Positions 1 through 5,258 of a stretch of 8,921 nt of DNA are shown here, piece after piece (positions within the stretch are counted from its first letter, which is position 1; each line of letters opens with the position of its first letter). The notes under the pieces are model-generated. The model was not told where the DNA came from. It did no database searches and saw only the letters and a program-made list of their open reading frames with translations. The DNA is taken from NCBI GenBank assembly GCA_034429215.1, contig DAOUGI010000073.1, positions 1-8,921 of the forward strand, written 5' to 3'. Both the position numbers and the translations under genes were made by a program. This DNA is from JAFGOG01 sp034429215. Lineage in GTDB: Bacteria; Chloroflexota; Anaerolineae; JAAYZQ01.

Positions 1-2
1 TT

Positions 3-866
3 TTAGGCCAGGTATTTGCCGACGATGGGGCGGAGCTGGTCGATCTTGGCCGGCGGGATCAGGTCACGGCGGGTGATGATGGCCGTGGCCAGGGTCTGGC
101 CGCAGTCGCAGTGGCGCTCGCCGGACAGGAGCGGGACCAGCTCGGCGATGGCCCGCTTGGTCAGGGCAGCGTTGGCCGCGAGGTTGTCGATCAGCATCTG
201 GACGTTGACGGCTTCTTCGGTGTCGTGCCAGACGTCGTAATCGGTGATGTGGGCCATGGTGGCGTAGCAGATCTCGGCCTCGCGGGCGAGCTGCGCCTCG
301 GGCACGGCGGTCATGCCGATGATGTCAACCCCCCAGGAGCGGTAGATACGGCTCTCGGCCTTGGCGCTGAAGCGAGGTCCCTCGATGGTGACAAAGGTGC
401 CGCCCACGTGGACGACGCCGCCCGCATTCTGGACGGCCTGGTGCAGCACCCGGCGCAGGTGGGGGCAGAAGGGCTCGGCAAAGCTGATGTGGGCCACCAG
501 GCCGTCGCCAAAGAAGGACAGGTCGCGCTTTTTGGTGTTGTCATAGATCTGATCGGGGATGACGATGTGGCGCGGGGCGTACTTTTTCTTCATGCTGCCG
601 CAGGCGCTGATGGAGATGATCTGCTCGACTCCCAGGCTCTTGAGCGCCCAGATATTGGCCCGGTAGGGGACCTCGGTGGGGGTCAGCCGGTGGCCGCGCC
701 CGTGGCGGGGCAGAAAGGCGATCCGCCTGCCGGCCAGTGTGCCGATGACCAGGGTGTCTGACGGGTCGCCAAAGGGGGTGGTGACGCGCCGTTCCTCCAC
801 TTCGGTCAGACCTTCCATGTTGTATATTCCCGATCCGCCGATGACGGCGAGGGTTACTTCTGGCAT
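3..866 (-). CDS. mtnP: S-methyl-5'-thioadenosine phosphorylase (MTAP)
   Basis: This 287-residue protein belongs to the MTAP/PNP (nucleoside phosphorylase family 2) group. It cleaves methylthioadenosine with phosphate to adenine and methylthioribose-1-phosphate, a cytosolic step of methionine salvage and polyamine by-product recycling. Seen in the sequence: the phosphate/nucleoside motifs GGSGIY (10-15), TPFGDPSD (30-37), PRHGRGH (53-59), SACGS (87-91) and IEGPRFS (161-167). The MTAP-type segment GMTAVPEAQLARE (184-196) follows, then ITDYDVWH (207-214), whose two Asp (209, 211) match the purine-binding Asp pair of the human enzyme. The C-terminal CDCGQ (253-257) is usual in prokaryotic MTAPs. 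The length is normal for the family. The ATG start is supported by a strong Shine-Dalgarno at 871-878. The gene diverges from the ROK kinase. Methylthioinosine phosphorylase activity cannot be excluded from sequence alone. Confidence 0.95.
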   Translation of the reverse strand: MPEVTLAVIGGSGIYNMEGLTEVEERRVTTPFGDPSDTLVIGTLAGRRIAFLPRHGRGHRLTPTEVPYRANIWALKSLGVEQIISISACGSMKKKYAPRHIVIPDQIYDNTKKRDLSFFGDGLVAHISFAEPFCPHLRRVLHQAVQNAGGVVHVGGTFVTIEGPRFSAKAESRIYRSWGVDIIGMTAVPEAQLAREAEICYATMAHITDYDVWHDTEEAVNVQMLIDNLAANAALTKRAIAELVPLLSGERHCDCGQTLATAIITRRDLIPPAKIDQLRPIVGKYLA

Positions 867-870
867 GTGT

Positions 871-878
871 TCCTCCTT
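871..878 (-). promoter_or_regulatory. Ribosome binding site of mtnP
   Basis: The minus strand reads AAGGAGGA four bases before the ATG of mtnP, a near-perfect anti-16S match. It fixes the start at 866. It is separated by a single base from the 3' end of a perfect 20-bp hairpin, so ribosome access may depend on that structure. Confidence 0.85.
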
Positions 879-879
879 G

Positions 880-924
880 CTTTCTGTCCCGGCCTGTTCT
901 AGCCGAACAGGCCGGGACAGAAAG
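880..924 (-). repeat. Perfect 20-bp inverted repeat in the mtnP leader
   Basis: Bases 880-899 and 905-924 are exact reverse complements over 20 bp and are separated by the 5-base loop 900-904. The structure lies between the mtnP promoter (951-979) and the mtnP Shine-Dalgarno (871-878), so it would be transcribed into the mtnP 5' leader, one base from the ribosome site. No T-run follows it on either strand, so it is not a typical Rho-independent terminator. It could stabilise the mRNA, modulate translation or be a protein-binding DNA palindrome. The structure is certain; the role is inference. Confidence 0.85.
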
Positions 925-950
925 GGTAATGAGTTGTGGTTAATGGGGGG

Positions 951-979
951 ATTATATCATCGAGTGCGGATGATGACAA
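951..979 (-). promoter_or_regulatory. Predicted sigma70-type promoter for mtnP
   Basis: On the minus strand, TTGTCA (974-979, 5 of 6 consensus) is followed after exactly 17 bp by a perfect TATAAT (951-956). Transcription would start near 944 and give a leader of about 78 nt that includes the 20-bp hairpin. The -35 box overlaps the -35 box of the opposing ROK promoter, so the two polymerases could not bind together. Confidence 0.75.
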
Positions 980-1001
980 ATTGGGCGAAAAGTGGTATAA
1001 T
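973..1001 (+). promoter_or_regulatory. Predicted sigma70-type promoter for the ROK kinase
   Basis: ATGACA (973-978, 5 of 6 consensus) is followed after 17 bp by a perfect TATAAT (996-1001). Transcription would begin near 1008, leaving a leader of about 20 nt before the ATG at 1028. Its -35 box shares five bases with the mtnP -35 box on the other strand. Confidence 0.75.
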
Positions 1002-1015
1002 GGGGCATCTTGACC

Positions 1016-1020
1016 GGGAG
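1016..1020 (+). promoter_or_regulatory. Ribosome binding site that sets the ROK start
   Basis: GGGAG lies seven bases before the ATG at 1028. A TTG at 1010 is in frame but lies before this site and almost on the predicted transcription start, so the ATG at 1028 is preferred. Confidence 0.7.
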
Positions 1021-1027
1021 TTGGATC

Positions 1028-1993
1028 ATGGAAGATCTGGTGATTGCCGTCGATCTGGGAGGAACTCAACTGCGGGTGGCCGCGTGCAGCGGCGGCCGGC
1101 AGATGCTCGTCCGCCACGCGGAACCGACGAAGGCGGCCGAAGGCCTGGAGCCGGTGCTTGGCCGGATGGTGGCCAGCGTCCGCGCGGTGGGCGATGAGGT
1201 GGGCTGGGATCGGGTCAAAGCTATCGGGGTGTCGGCGCCGGGCCCGCTGGATCCATGGCGAGGGATGATCCTGTGGGCGCCGAACCTGCCGGGCTGGAAG
1301 GATGTCCCCCTCGGCGAGCGGCTGAGCCAGGCGGTTGACCGCCCTGTCTTTTTGGGGAACGACGCCAACCTGGCGGCGCTGGCCGAGCAGCGGCACGGCG
1401 CCGGGCAGGGGTACACCGACCTGATTTACATTACGGTGAGCACCGGCATCGGCGGCGGGGTCATCAGCGACGGCCGCCTGATCATCGGGCGGAAGGGCCT
1501 GGGTGCCGAGGTGGGCCACATGACGGTGGAGGCGCACGGTCCGGTGTGCAACTGTGGCAACATTGGCTGCCTGGAGGCGATGGCTTCCGGCACGGCGCTG
1601 GCCCGGCAGGCGCGCGAGCTTGTCGCAGCCGGCATCCGGACCCGCATTGCCGACCTGGTGGGCGGCGACGTGGAGCGGATCAGCGCCAAGACCGTTCACG
1701 ATGCAGCCGACGACGGCGACCCGGTTGCGGTGGACCTGTGGCGCAAAGCAGGCGTGTATTTGGGCGTCGGCATCGTCAACCTGATGTACCTTTTTGGCCC
1801 GGGCGCGATCGTCATCGGCGGCGGCCTGACCAAGGCGGGCGATCTGTTGTTTGCGCCGATGCGGGTTACGGTGCGGCAGCGGATCAAGGAGGTCTACTGG
1901 AAAGAGTGCCCGATCGTTTCGCCGGTGTTGGGCGATGACGTGTCGTTGATCGGGGCGGCTACCCTGGCGATGGAGGGGGTCAAAGGGGGATAG
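1028..1993 (+). CDS. ROK-family sugar kinase (glucokinase/fructokinase-like)
   Basis: This 321-residue cytosolic protein of the ROK family (actin-like ATPase fold) most likely phosphorylates a hexose or amino-hexose with ATP. Seen in the sequence: the N-terminal phosphate loop DLGGT (9-13), the LGND motif (109-112) whose Asp112 is the expected catalytic base, the STGIGGG phosphate-2 loop (138-144), and EVGHM (161-165), which supplies the sugar-contacting Glu and zinc-binding His164. The ROK zinc signature CNCGNIGCLE (174-183) follows, with Cys 174, 176 and 181, then the adenosine motif IGGGL (263-267). There is no N-terminal helix-turn-helix, so this is an enzyme and not a NagC/XylR-type repressor. 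The length is typical of ROK glucokinases. The substrate cannot be read from the sequence. The gene stands alone on the plus strand with its own promoter and a hairpin terminator after it. Confidence 0.93.
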   Translation: MEDLVIAVDLGGTQLRVAACSGGRQMLVRHAEPTKAAEGLEPVLGRMVASVRAVGDEVGWDRVKAIGVSAPGPLDPWRGMILWAPNLPGWKDVPLGERLSQAVDRPVFLGNDANLAALAEQRHGAGQGYTDLIYITVSTGIGGGVISDGRLIIGRKGLGAEVGHMTVEAHGPVCNCGNIGCLEAMASGTALARQARELVAAGIRTRIADLVGGDVERISAKTVHDAADDGDPVAVDLWRKAGVYLGVGIVNLMYLFGPGAIVIGGGLTKAGDLLFAPMRVTVRQRIKEVYWKECPIVSPVLGDDVSLIGAATLAMEGVKGG

Positions 1994-2038
1994 GACAGCA
2001 GAGATCGTGGCGCTGCACGGACGGCGGACGGGTTTGGA

Positions 2039-2085
2039 CCACGAGGGACGCGAATAGGCGCGAAAAATACGAAAGACGCGAAAGG
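2039..2085. repeat. Short CGAA-periodic intergenic repeat
   Basis: The tetramer CGAA recurs at 2051, 2061, 2070 and 2079, i.e. every 9-10 bp, within degenerate GACGCGAA-like units. The last unit forms the left arm of the hairpin at 2072-2106. The stretch resembles the low-complexity CACGAAGG-type tracts that I recall from intergenic regions of many bacteria, but I cannot verify kinship here. It fills part of the gap between the convergent ROK and sulfur-carrier genes. Confidence 0.5.
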
Positions 2086-2106
2086 GTAGGAACCTTTCGC
2101 GTCTTT
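2072..2106 (-). terminator. Probable bidirectional terminator between convergent genes
   Basis: A perfect 14-bp stem (2072-2085 with 2093-2106) encloses a 7-base loop. Read leftward, it follows the sulfur-carrier stop codon and is itself followed by a T-rich stretch (CTTTCGTATTTTT), a reasonable Rho-independent terminator for the oxidoreductase operon. Read rightward, it lies 78 bases after the ROK stop and ends in TCTTT, so it may serve both genes. A second small palindrome (2103-2109 with 2112-2118) overlaps its right arm and could compete with it. Confidence 0.7.
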
Positions 2107-2124
2107 GCACTTGCAAAGGATCCG

Positions 2125-2349
2125 TTAGCCGCCGCCGATGATGTGGATGACCTGGATCTGGTCGCCGTCAGCTACAGGCTGGGCGGCGTGCCGGACAGGG
2201 CCGCCAGAAGCATGCGGCACAGGCGGCACCAGCACGCCGTTGATCGATACGGCGACATAGTGGTGGGTAAATCTGCAGGCGGCCAGGACGTCGCCGACCG
2301 TCATGCCCTCATGCCAGGGGACGTCCCACCGGTCGTTCACTCGAACCAT
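2125..2349 (-). CDS. ThiS/MoaD-like ubiquitin-fold sulfur carrier
   Basis: This 74-residue protein has the size, beta-grasp pattern and C-terminal tail of the ThiS/MoaD sulfur carriers. Seen: the start MVRVNDRW, a helix region TVGDVLAAC, the strand YVAVSINGVLVP, the ADGDQIQVIHII segment near the end, and a terminal Gly-Gly-Gly. In this family the terminal diglycine is adenylated and thiocarboxylated to deliver sulfur to thiazole or molybdopterin dithiolene. As the last gene of the oxidoreductase operon it plausibly serves tungsto- or molybdopterin assembly, although the sequence alone looks at least as ThiS-like as MoaD-like. I chose the ATG at 2349 because AGGAG at 2355-2359 precedes it by five bases. 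An upstream in-frame ATG at 2403 would translate through a 14-bp hairpin and touch the oxidoreductase stop, so it is unlikely. Confidence 0.8.
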   Translation of the reverse strand: MVRVNDRWDVPWHEGMTVGDVLAACRFTHHYVAVSINGVLVPPVPHASGGPVRHAAQPVADGDQIQVIHIIGGG

Positions 2350-2360
2350 GGTGACTCCTG

Positions 2361-2394
2361 ACCCTCCCGCAGGCTGTCTCGCCTGCGGGAGGGT
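2361..2394 (-). repeat. Intercistronic 14-bp hairpin between oxidoreductase and sulfur carrier
   Basis: Bases 2361-2374 and 2381-2394 are perfect reverse complements around a 6-base loop and are very GC-rich. The hairpin starts 9 bases after the oxidoreductase stop codon and ends one base before the AGGAG of the sulfur-carrier gene. No T-run follows, so full termination is unlikely. Partial attenuation, protection of the upstream mRNA end, or control of sulfur-carrier translation are the plausible roles (inference). Confidence 0.75.
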
Positions 2395-2403
2395 ATCGAT
2401 CAT

Positions 2404-4599
2404 CTAGCCGTTGTGCTTCTGGATCAGCTCGACCACGTCGGGATAGTCGATGCCGAGCTCCCGCACCTTTTGCAGGGTAGGGATGCCCTTTTCATTCCAG
2501 CCGCGCCGTTTGTAGACGGCGTCGATCAGCTTTTCGTACTGGTCCTCGCGGTAGCGGCGCAGGGCCAGCCGCTTTTCGGCGGTGGTCATGCCGGCCGGGT
2601 CGATGCCGGCCAGCTCGCGGAGCTGCTTGTCGTAGCGCTCGGCGCGGCTGGCGTACTCGCGGTCGGTGACCGGGCCGACGGAGCGGTAGGGGATGGCGTC
2701 GTGCTCGCGGGTGCCGCAGCCCATCTTTAAGTTGAACAGCCGCTGAAAGTTGTAGACCTTCTCGGACATGGCGACCAGGTCCTCACCGGTCTCGATGTCG
2801 GTGCGGCCGGTGATGGCGCGGAAAAAGTCGACATAATTCTGGACGTGCTCGGGCACCTTGGCGGCCTGGATGCCTTTGTAGTCGACGCGGTTGGCGGCCG
2901 GCTCGACGTCGTTCCAGGGCAGCTTGCACAGACCGTTGAGGCTGAAGAAGGTGCGCCACATGGGGAAGTAGTGGAGCGCCTCGGCCTTGTCCTCGAAGGT
3001 GGGGATCTGGTTGTTGACGGCGTCCATGAAGATCAGCCAGGCCTCGTCGTGCTGCGGTCCCTTGTTGGCCAGGCCGTAGCCGCCCTGCTGGGCCAGCGAT
3101 TCTTTGGTCACGTACTCGCTGTATTCCAGGCCTTTGCACTCCATGCCGATGTCTTGAAGGAAGTGGGGATCGGCGCCGTACTGCTCGGCAAAGATCTGTT
3201 TCATGCGGCGGATGCCCTGGCCGACGATGACGCCAAAACCCTCGCCGCAGCCGATCTGGTGGAGGATGTCGAGCATGGCGTCGCCGTTGCCAAAGCTCAG
3301 GTCGAGGCCGCCGGTGATCTGCTTGTTCAGGATGCCGGCTTCGTAGCACTCCATGGCAAAGGCGAGGCCGGTGCCGAAGGAGATGGTGTCGATGCCATAG
3401 TTGTCGCAGTAAAAGTTGGCCTCGAGCACGGCGTGAGCGTCCCAGATGCCACAGTTGGCGCCGATGCCGGCGACGGTCTCGTACTCGGGCCCGTCGACGG
3501 TGACCCGCTCGCCCTTGAGCGGCCCGGTGTAGAGCTCAAACTTTTCGGCGCACTTGGCACAGGCCAGGGTGCAGCCGTACCAGCAGCCATCGGGGATGCC
3601 GAGGCTAAAGTATTTGACAAACTCGGGCGAGTAGATCTTGACCGCGTCGGGGTGGGCGCCGTACTGAAAGTTGTGGACGGGCAAGATGTCGTAATCGTTC
3701 ATGATCTTGGTCAGGTGGTTGGTGCCGTCGTAGCGCATGGTGAACATGATCGGGTCGCGCTCGTAGATCTCGCGGTGCATCTTGGCGCCCACGTCCTGCA
3801 TGGTAGCAAGGTCGTCGGGGTGGAGGCTGTCGCCCTTGAGGCCAACCCACTTGACCACCAGGGCCTTGACCTTTTTGTGGCGCAGGACGGTGCCGATGCC
3901 GCCGCGGCCGGCCTGTTTCAGGCGGGTCACCTGGCGGCGGATGTCGTAGAAGCTAAAGTTGAGGCAGCCGATCAGGGAACCCTCAGCGCCGACGCCGGAG
4001 GTGACCGACGACACGCCGCGCTTTTCTTCGGGCGTCTTGCCGAACAGGGCGACCATCTCTTCGGCCAGCTCGTAGGTGTTGACCGACTCTTCGGGTGCGG
4101 TCATGATCTGGACCAGGCCGGCGTTGCCGTCGATGAAGACGATCACTTCCTGGGCGGCGATGCCCTGGACTTCGATGGCGTCAAAGCCCGCGAACTTTAG
4201 TAGGGGGCCAAAGTAACCGCCGACGTTGCTGTCGACCACGGTGCCGGTCAGGGGTGAGATGGCGGCGGCGATCGACTTGCCGGTGCCGGGGTATTGGGTG
4301 GTGCCGCCGATGGGGCCGGAAGAGATGACGATCTCGTTTTCGGGGCTGTCCCACCTGGTTTTGCCGGTGACGGCGTTCCACAAGAGCCACAGGTCAAAGC
4401 CGCGGCCGCCGGTGAAGGTGCGCTTCATGCGGTCGTCGACCGGCTTGGCGGCGATGGTGTTGTCGGAGACGTTGACGTAGAGGGTCTGGCCGGCGTAGCC
4501 TTTGTCGACGGGGCGCGGCTCGTAATGGAACTCGGCCAGGATCCGGTGGCCTGCTTGCAGGGTCTCTATCCGCTGTGGGGTGATGTGCGCTGCTGGCAT
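2404..4599 (-). CDS. aor: Aldehyde:ferredoxin oxidoreductase family enzyme (W- or Mo-bispterin)
   Basis: This 731-residue catalytic subunit of the AOR family would oxidise an aldehyde to an acid, or run in reverse, with electrons passing through a [4Fe-4S] cluster. Seen: GYAGQTLYVNVS (34-45) is the usual family start, so about 33 residues are an N-terminal extension. Then come GGRGFD (64-69), GPIGG (95-99), the bispterin segment AGRGGIGTVLRHKKVKAL (230-247), Cys 339/343/347, GPEYET (370-375) with Glu374 as probable counterpart of Pyrococcus Glu313, DNYGID (399-404) as the first DxxGL(D/C) motif, and LNGLC with Cys558 as fourth cluster ligand. The C-terminus KRRGWNEKGIPT is canonical. Family members are usually about 600-650 residues, so this one is long. 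Oddities: the first Cys pair is spaced x3 instead of x2, and the second DxxGLC motif reads SLNGLC. It starts three bases after the ferredoxin stop, with AGAGGAG at 4610-4616. The substrate is unknown. Confidence 0.93.
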   Translation of the reverse strand: MPAAHITPQRIETLQAGHRILAEFHYEPRPVDKGYAGQTLYVNVSDNTIAAKPVDDRMKRTFTGGRGFDLWLLWNAVTGKTRWDSPENEIVISSGPIGGTTQYPGTGKSIAAAISPLTGTVVDSNVGGYFGPLLKFAGFDAIEVQGIAAQEVIVFIDGNAGLVQIMTAPEESVNTYELAEEMVALFGKTPEEKRGVSSVTSGVGAEGSLIGCLNFSFYDIRRQVTRLKQAGRGGIGTVLRHKKVKALVVKWVGLKGDSLHPDDLATMQDVGAKMHREIYERDPIMFTMRYDGTNHLTKIMNDYDILPVHNFQYGAHPDAVKIYSPEFVKYFSLGIPDGCWYGCTLACAKCAEKFELYTGPLKGERVTVDGPEYETVAGIGANCGIWDAHAVLEANFYCDNYGIDTISFGTGLAFAMECYEAGILNKQITGGLDLSFGNGDAMLDILHQIGCGEGFGVIVGQGIRRMKQIFAEQYGADPHFLQDIGMECKGLEYSEYVTKESLAQQGGYGLANKGPQHDEAWLIFMDAVNNQIPTFEDKAEALHYFPMWRTFFSLNGLCKLPWNDVEPAANRVDYKGIQAAKVPEHVQNYVDFFRAITGRTDIETGEDLVAMSEKVYNFQRLFNLKMGCGTREHDAIPYRSVGPVTDREYASRAERYDKQLRELAGIDPAGMTTAEKRLALRRYREDQYEKLIDAVYKRRGWNEKGIPTLQKVRELGIDYPDVVELIQKHNG

Positions 4600-4602
4600 G
4601 GG

Positions 4603-5025
4603 TTATTTTCTCCTCTCGGTGACGGTTAGGGGTGCGTCCTCGACGGTTTCGATGCTCAGGGCGCCGGCGGGGCACTCTTTGGCGCAGATGCCGCAGGAGA
4701 TGCACTTGAACGGCTCAACTTGATCGGCGTGGTAGTACATGGTCAGGGTTGGGCAAAAGCCGACGCATGACAGGCAGCCGACGCACAGCTTTTTGTCGAT
4801 GCGGACCACGCCCGTCTTGTCGCGAGAGATGGCCCCGGTGGGGCAGACGTCTATGCACTCGCCACACTGGGAGCAGACGGCCATGCCGACCTCGGCGTTG
4901 CCCAGGGCGGTGATGCGGATCGACGATTTGGTGCGATCCACCTGCTTGAACCATGCGTGGGAGCAGACCTCCTCGCACAGGTAGCAGGCGACGCACAGAT
5001 CTTGGTTGGTAACTAGGACTTTCAT
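4603..5025 (-). CDS. Four-cluster polyferredoxin, electron-transfer partner of the oxidoreductase (AorA-like)
   Basis: This 140-residue soluble protein has four complete Cx2Cx2Cx3C motifs: Cys 11/14/17/21, 51/54/57/61, 81/84/87/91 and 108/111/114/118. These 16 Cys predict four [4Fe-4S] clusters. Motifs 2-4 are followed by Pro as usual; the first is followed by Ser. It has no signal peptide or membrane segment. It is first in the operon and separated from the oxidoreductase by two bases beyond the stop, so the two are co-translated and probably form a complex. This matches the AorA subunit of the AorABC aldehyde oxidoreductases, in which AorC is an FAD subunit; no AorC-like gene is in the window. 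I chose the ATG at 5025, with GAGGAA at 5033-5038, over an in-frame start at 5199 that lies upstream of the predicted promoter and adds 58 unconvincing residues. The name AorA is by analogy. Confidence 0.9.
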   Translation of the reverse strand: MKVLVTNQDLCVACYLCEEVCSHAWFKQVDRTKSSIRITALGNAEVGMAVCSQCGECIDVCPTGAISRDKTGVVRIDKKLCVGCLSCVGFCPTLTMYYHADQVEPFKCISCGICAKECPAGALSIETVEDAPLTVTERRK

Positions 5026-5148
5026 GCTTGACTTCCTCTCTGCCGGTATGGTGCGTGCCGTTATAATCAGAACTCTCGCCTGGGCGGCGAGAGCAGTGGG
5101 AAGCAGACCGCAGCGGCCTGGCCCCATTGCCGCCCCGCCCAGGAACAG
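5026..5148 (-). promoter_or_regulatory. Structured 5' leader of the oxidoreductase operon, candidate cis-regulatory RNA
   Basis: The predicted transcript start near 5148 gives a leader of about 120 nt. Bases 5135-5143, at its very 5' end, are the exact complement of 5079-5087 (9 bp, mostly G-C). A small stem (5113-5117 with 5129-5133) nests inside. The 3' arm of the long pairing is also part of a local 8-bp hairpin, 5073-5080 with 5086-5093 around a 5-base loop. The two folds share bases 5079-5087 and exclude each other, the usual layout of an attenuator or riboswitch. I do not recognise a known class; a molybdenum/tungsten cofactor sensor would fit the downstream genes but is conjecture. Confidence 0.45.
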
Positions 5149-5154
5149 GAAGGT

Positions 5155-5183
5155 ATTATACCCAAACAAGGGGGTGTGGTCAA
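5155..5183 (-). promoter_or_regulatory. Predicted sigma70-type promoter of the ferredoxin-oxidoreductase-sulfur carrier operon
   Basis: The minus strand reads TTGACC (5178-5183, 5 of 6) and, after exactly 17 bp, a perfect TATAAT (5155-5160). It lies between the terminator-like hairpin of the upstream lipoprotein gene and the ferredoxin start, 130 bases before the ATG. It is among the best promoters in the window and implies transcription independent of the lipoprotein gene. Confidence 0.75.
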
Positions 5184-5210
5184 ATGGGAGGGCGGCCAAG
5201 CCATATAGAA

Positions 5211-5243
5211 AGGTCCTGGAGGTTTTACAAACCTCCAGGACCT
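5211..5243 (-). terminator. Hairpin after the lipoprotein gene, probable terminator
   Basis: A perfect 15-bp stem (5211-5225 with 5229-5243) closes on a 3-base loop, 15 bases after the lipoprotein stop. Leftward it is followed by TTCTATATGG, a weak U-rich tail. The position, between the lipoprotein stop and the promoter at 5155-5183, supports termination. Confidence 0.7.
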
Positions 5244-5258
5244 CCTGGTGTGTTGCCG

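Noticed and set aside
899..2116. A 405-codon open frame on the minus strand opposite the ROK kinase
   Set aside because: The translation is rich in Arg, Pro, His and Ala without motifs, it crosses the intergenic promoters and terminator, and the opposite strand has a complete ROK protein.
2350..2403. An upstream in-frame ATG adding 18 residues to the sulfur carrier
   Set aside because: It lies immediately next to the oxidoreductase stop, reads through a 14-bp hairpin and makes no recognisable protein, whereas the ATG at 2349 has AGGAG at proper distance.
2845..4200. A 451-codon open frame on the plus strand opposite the oxidoreductase gene
   Set aside because: It is antisense to a gene with clear AOR motifs; its translation is a low-complexity Val/Gly/Asp/Ala-rich string without domains, as expected from the mirrored codons of a high-GC gene.
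5062..5067. TATAAT on the plus strand inside the oxidoreductase leader
   Set aside because: No -35 box is placed upstream and no rightward gene follows, so it is taken as chance or as part of the leader.
5026..5199. An upstream in-frame start adding 58 residues to the polyferredoxin
   Set aside because: The added part would begin upstream of the predicted promoter -10, has no ferredoxin features and no good ribosome site, while the ATG at 5025 has both a Shine-Dalgarno and the usual protein start.
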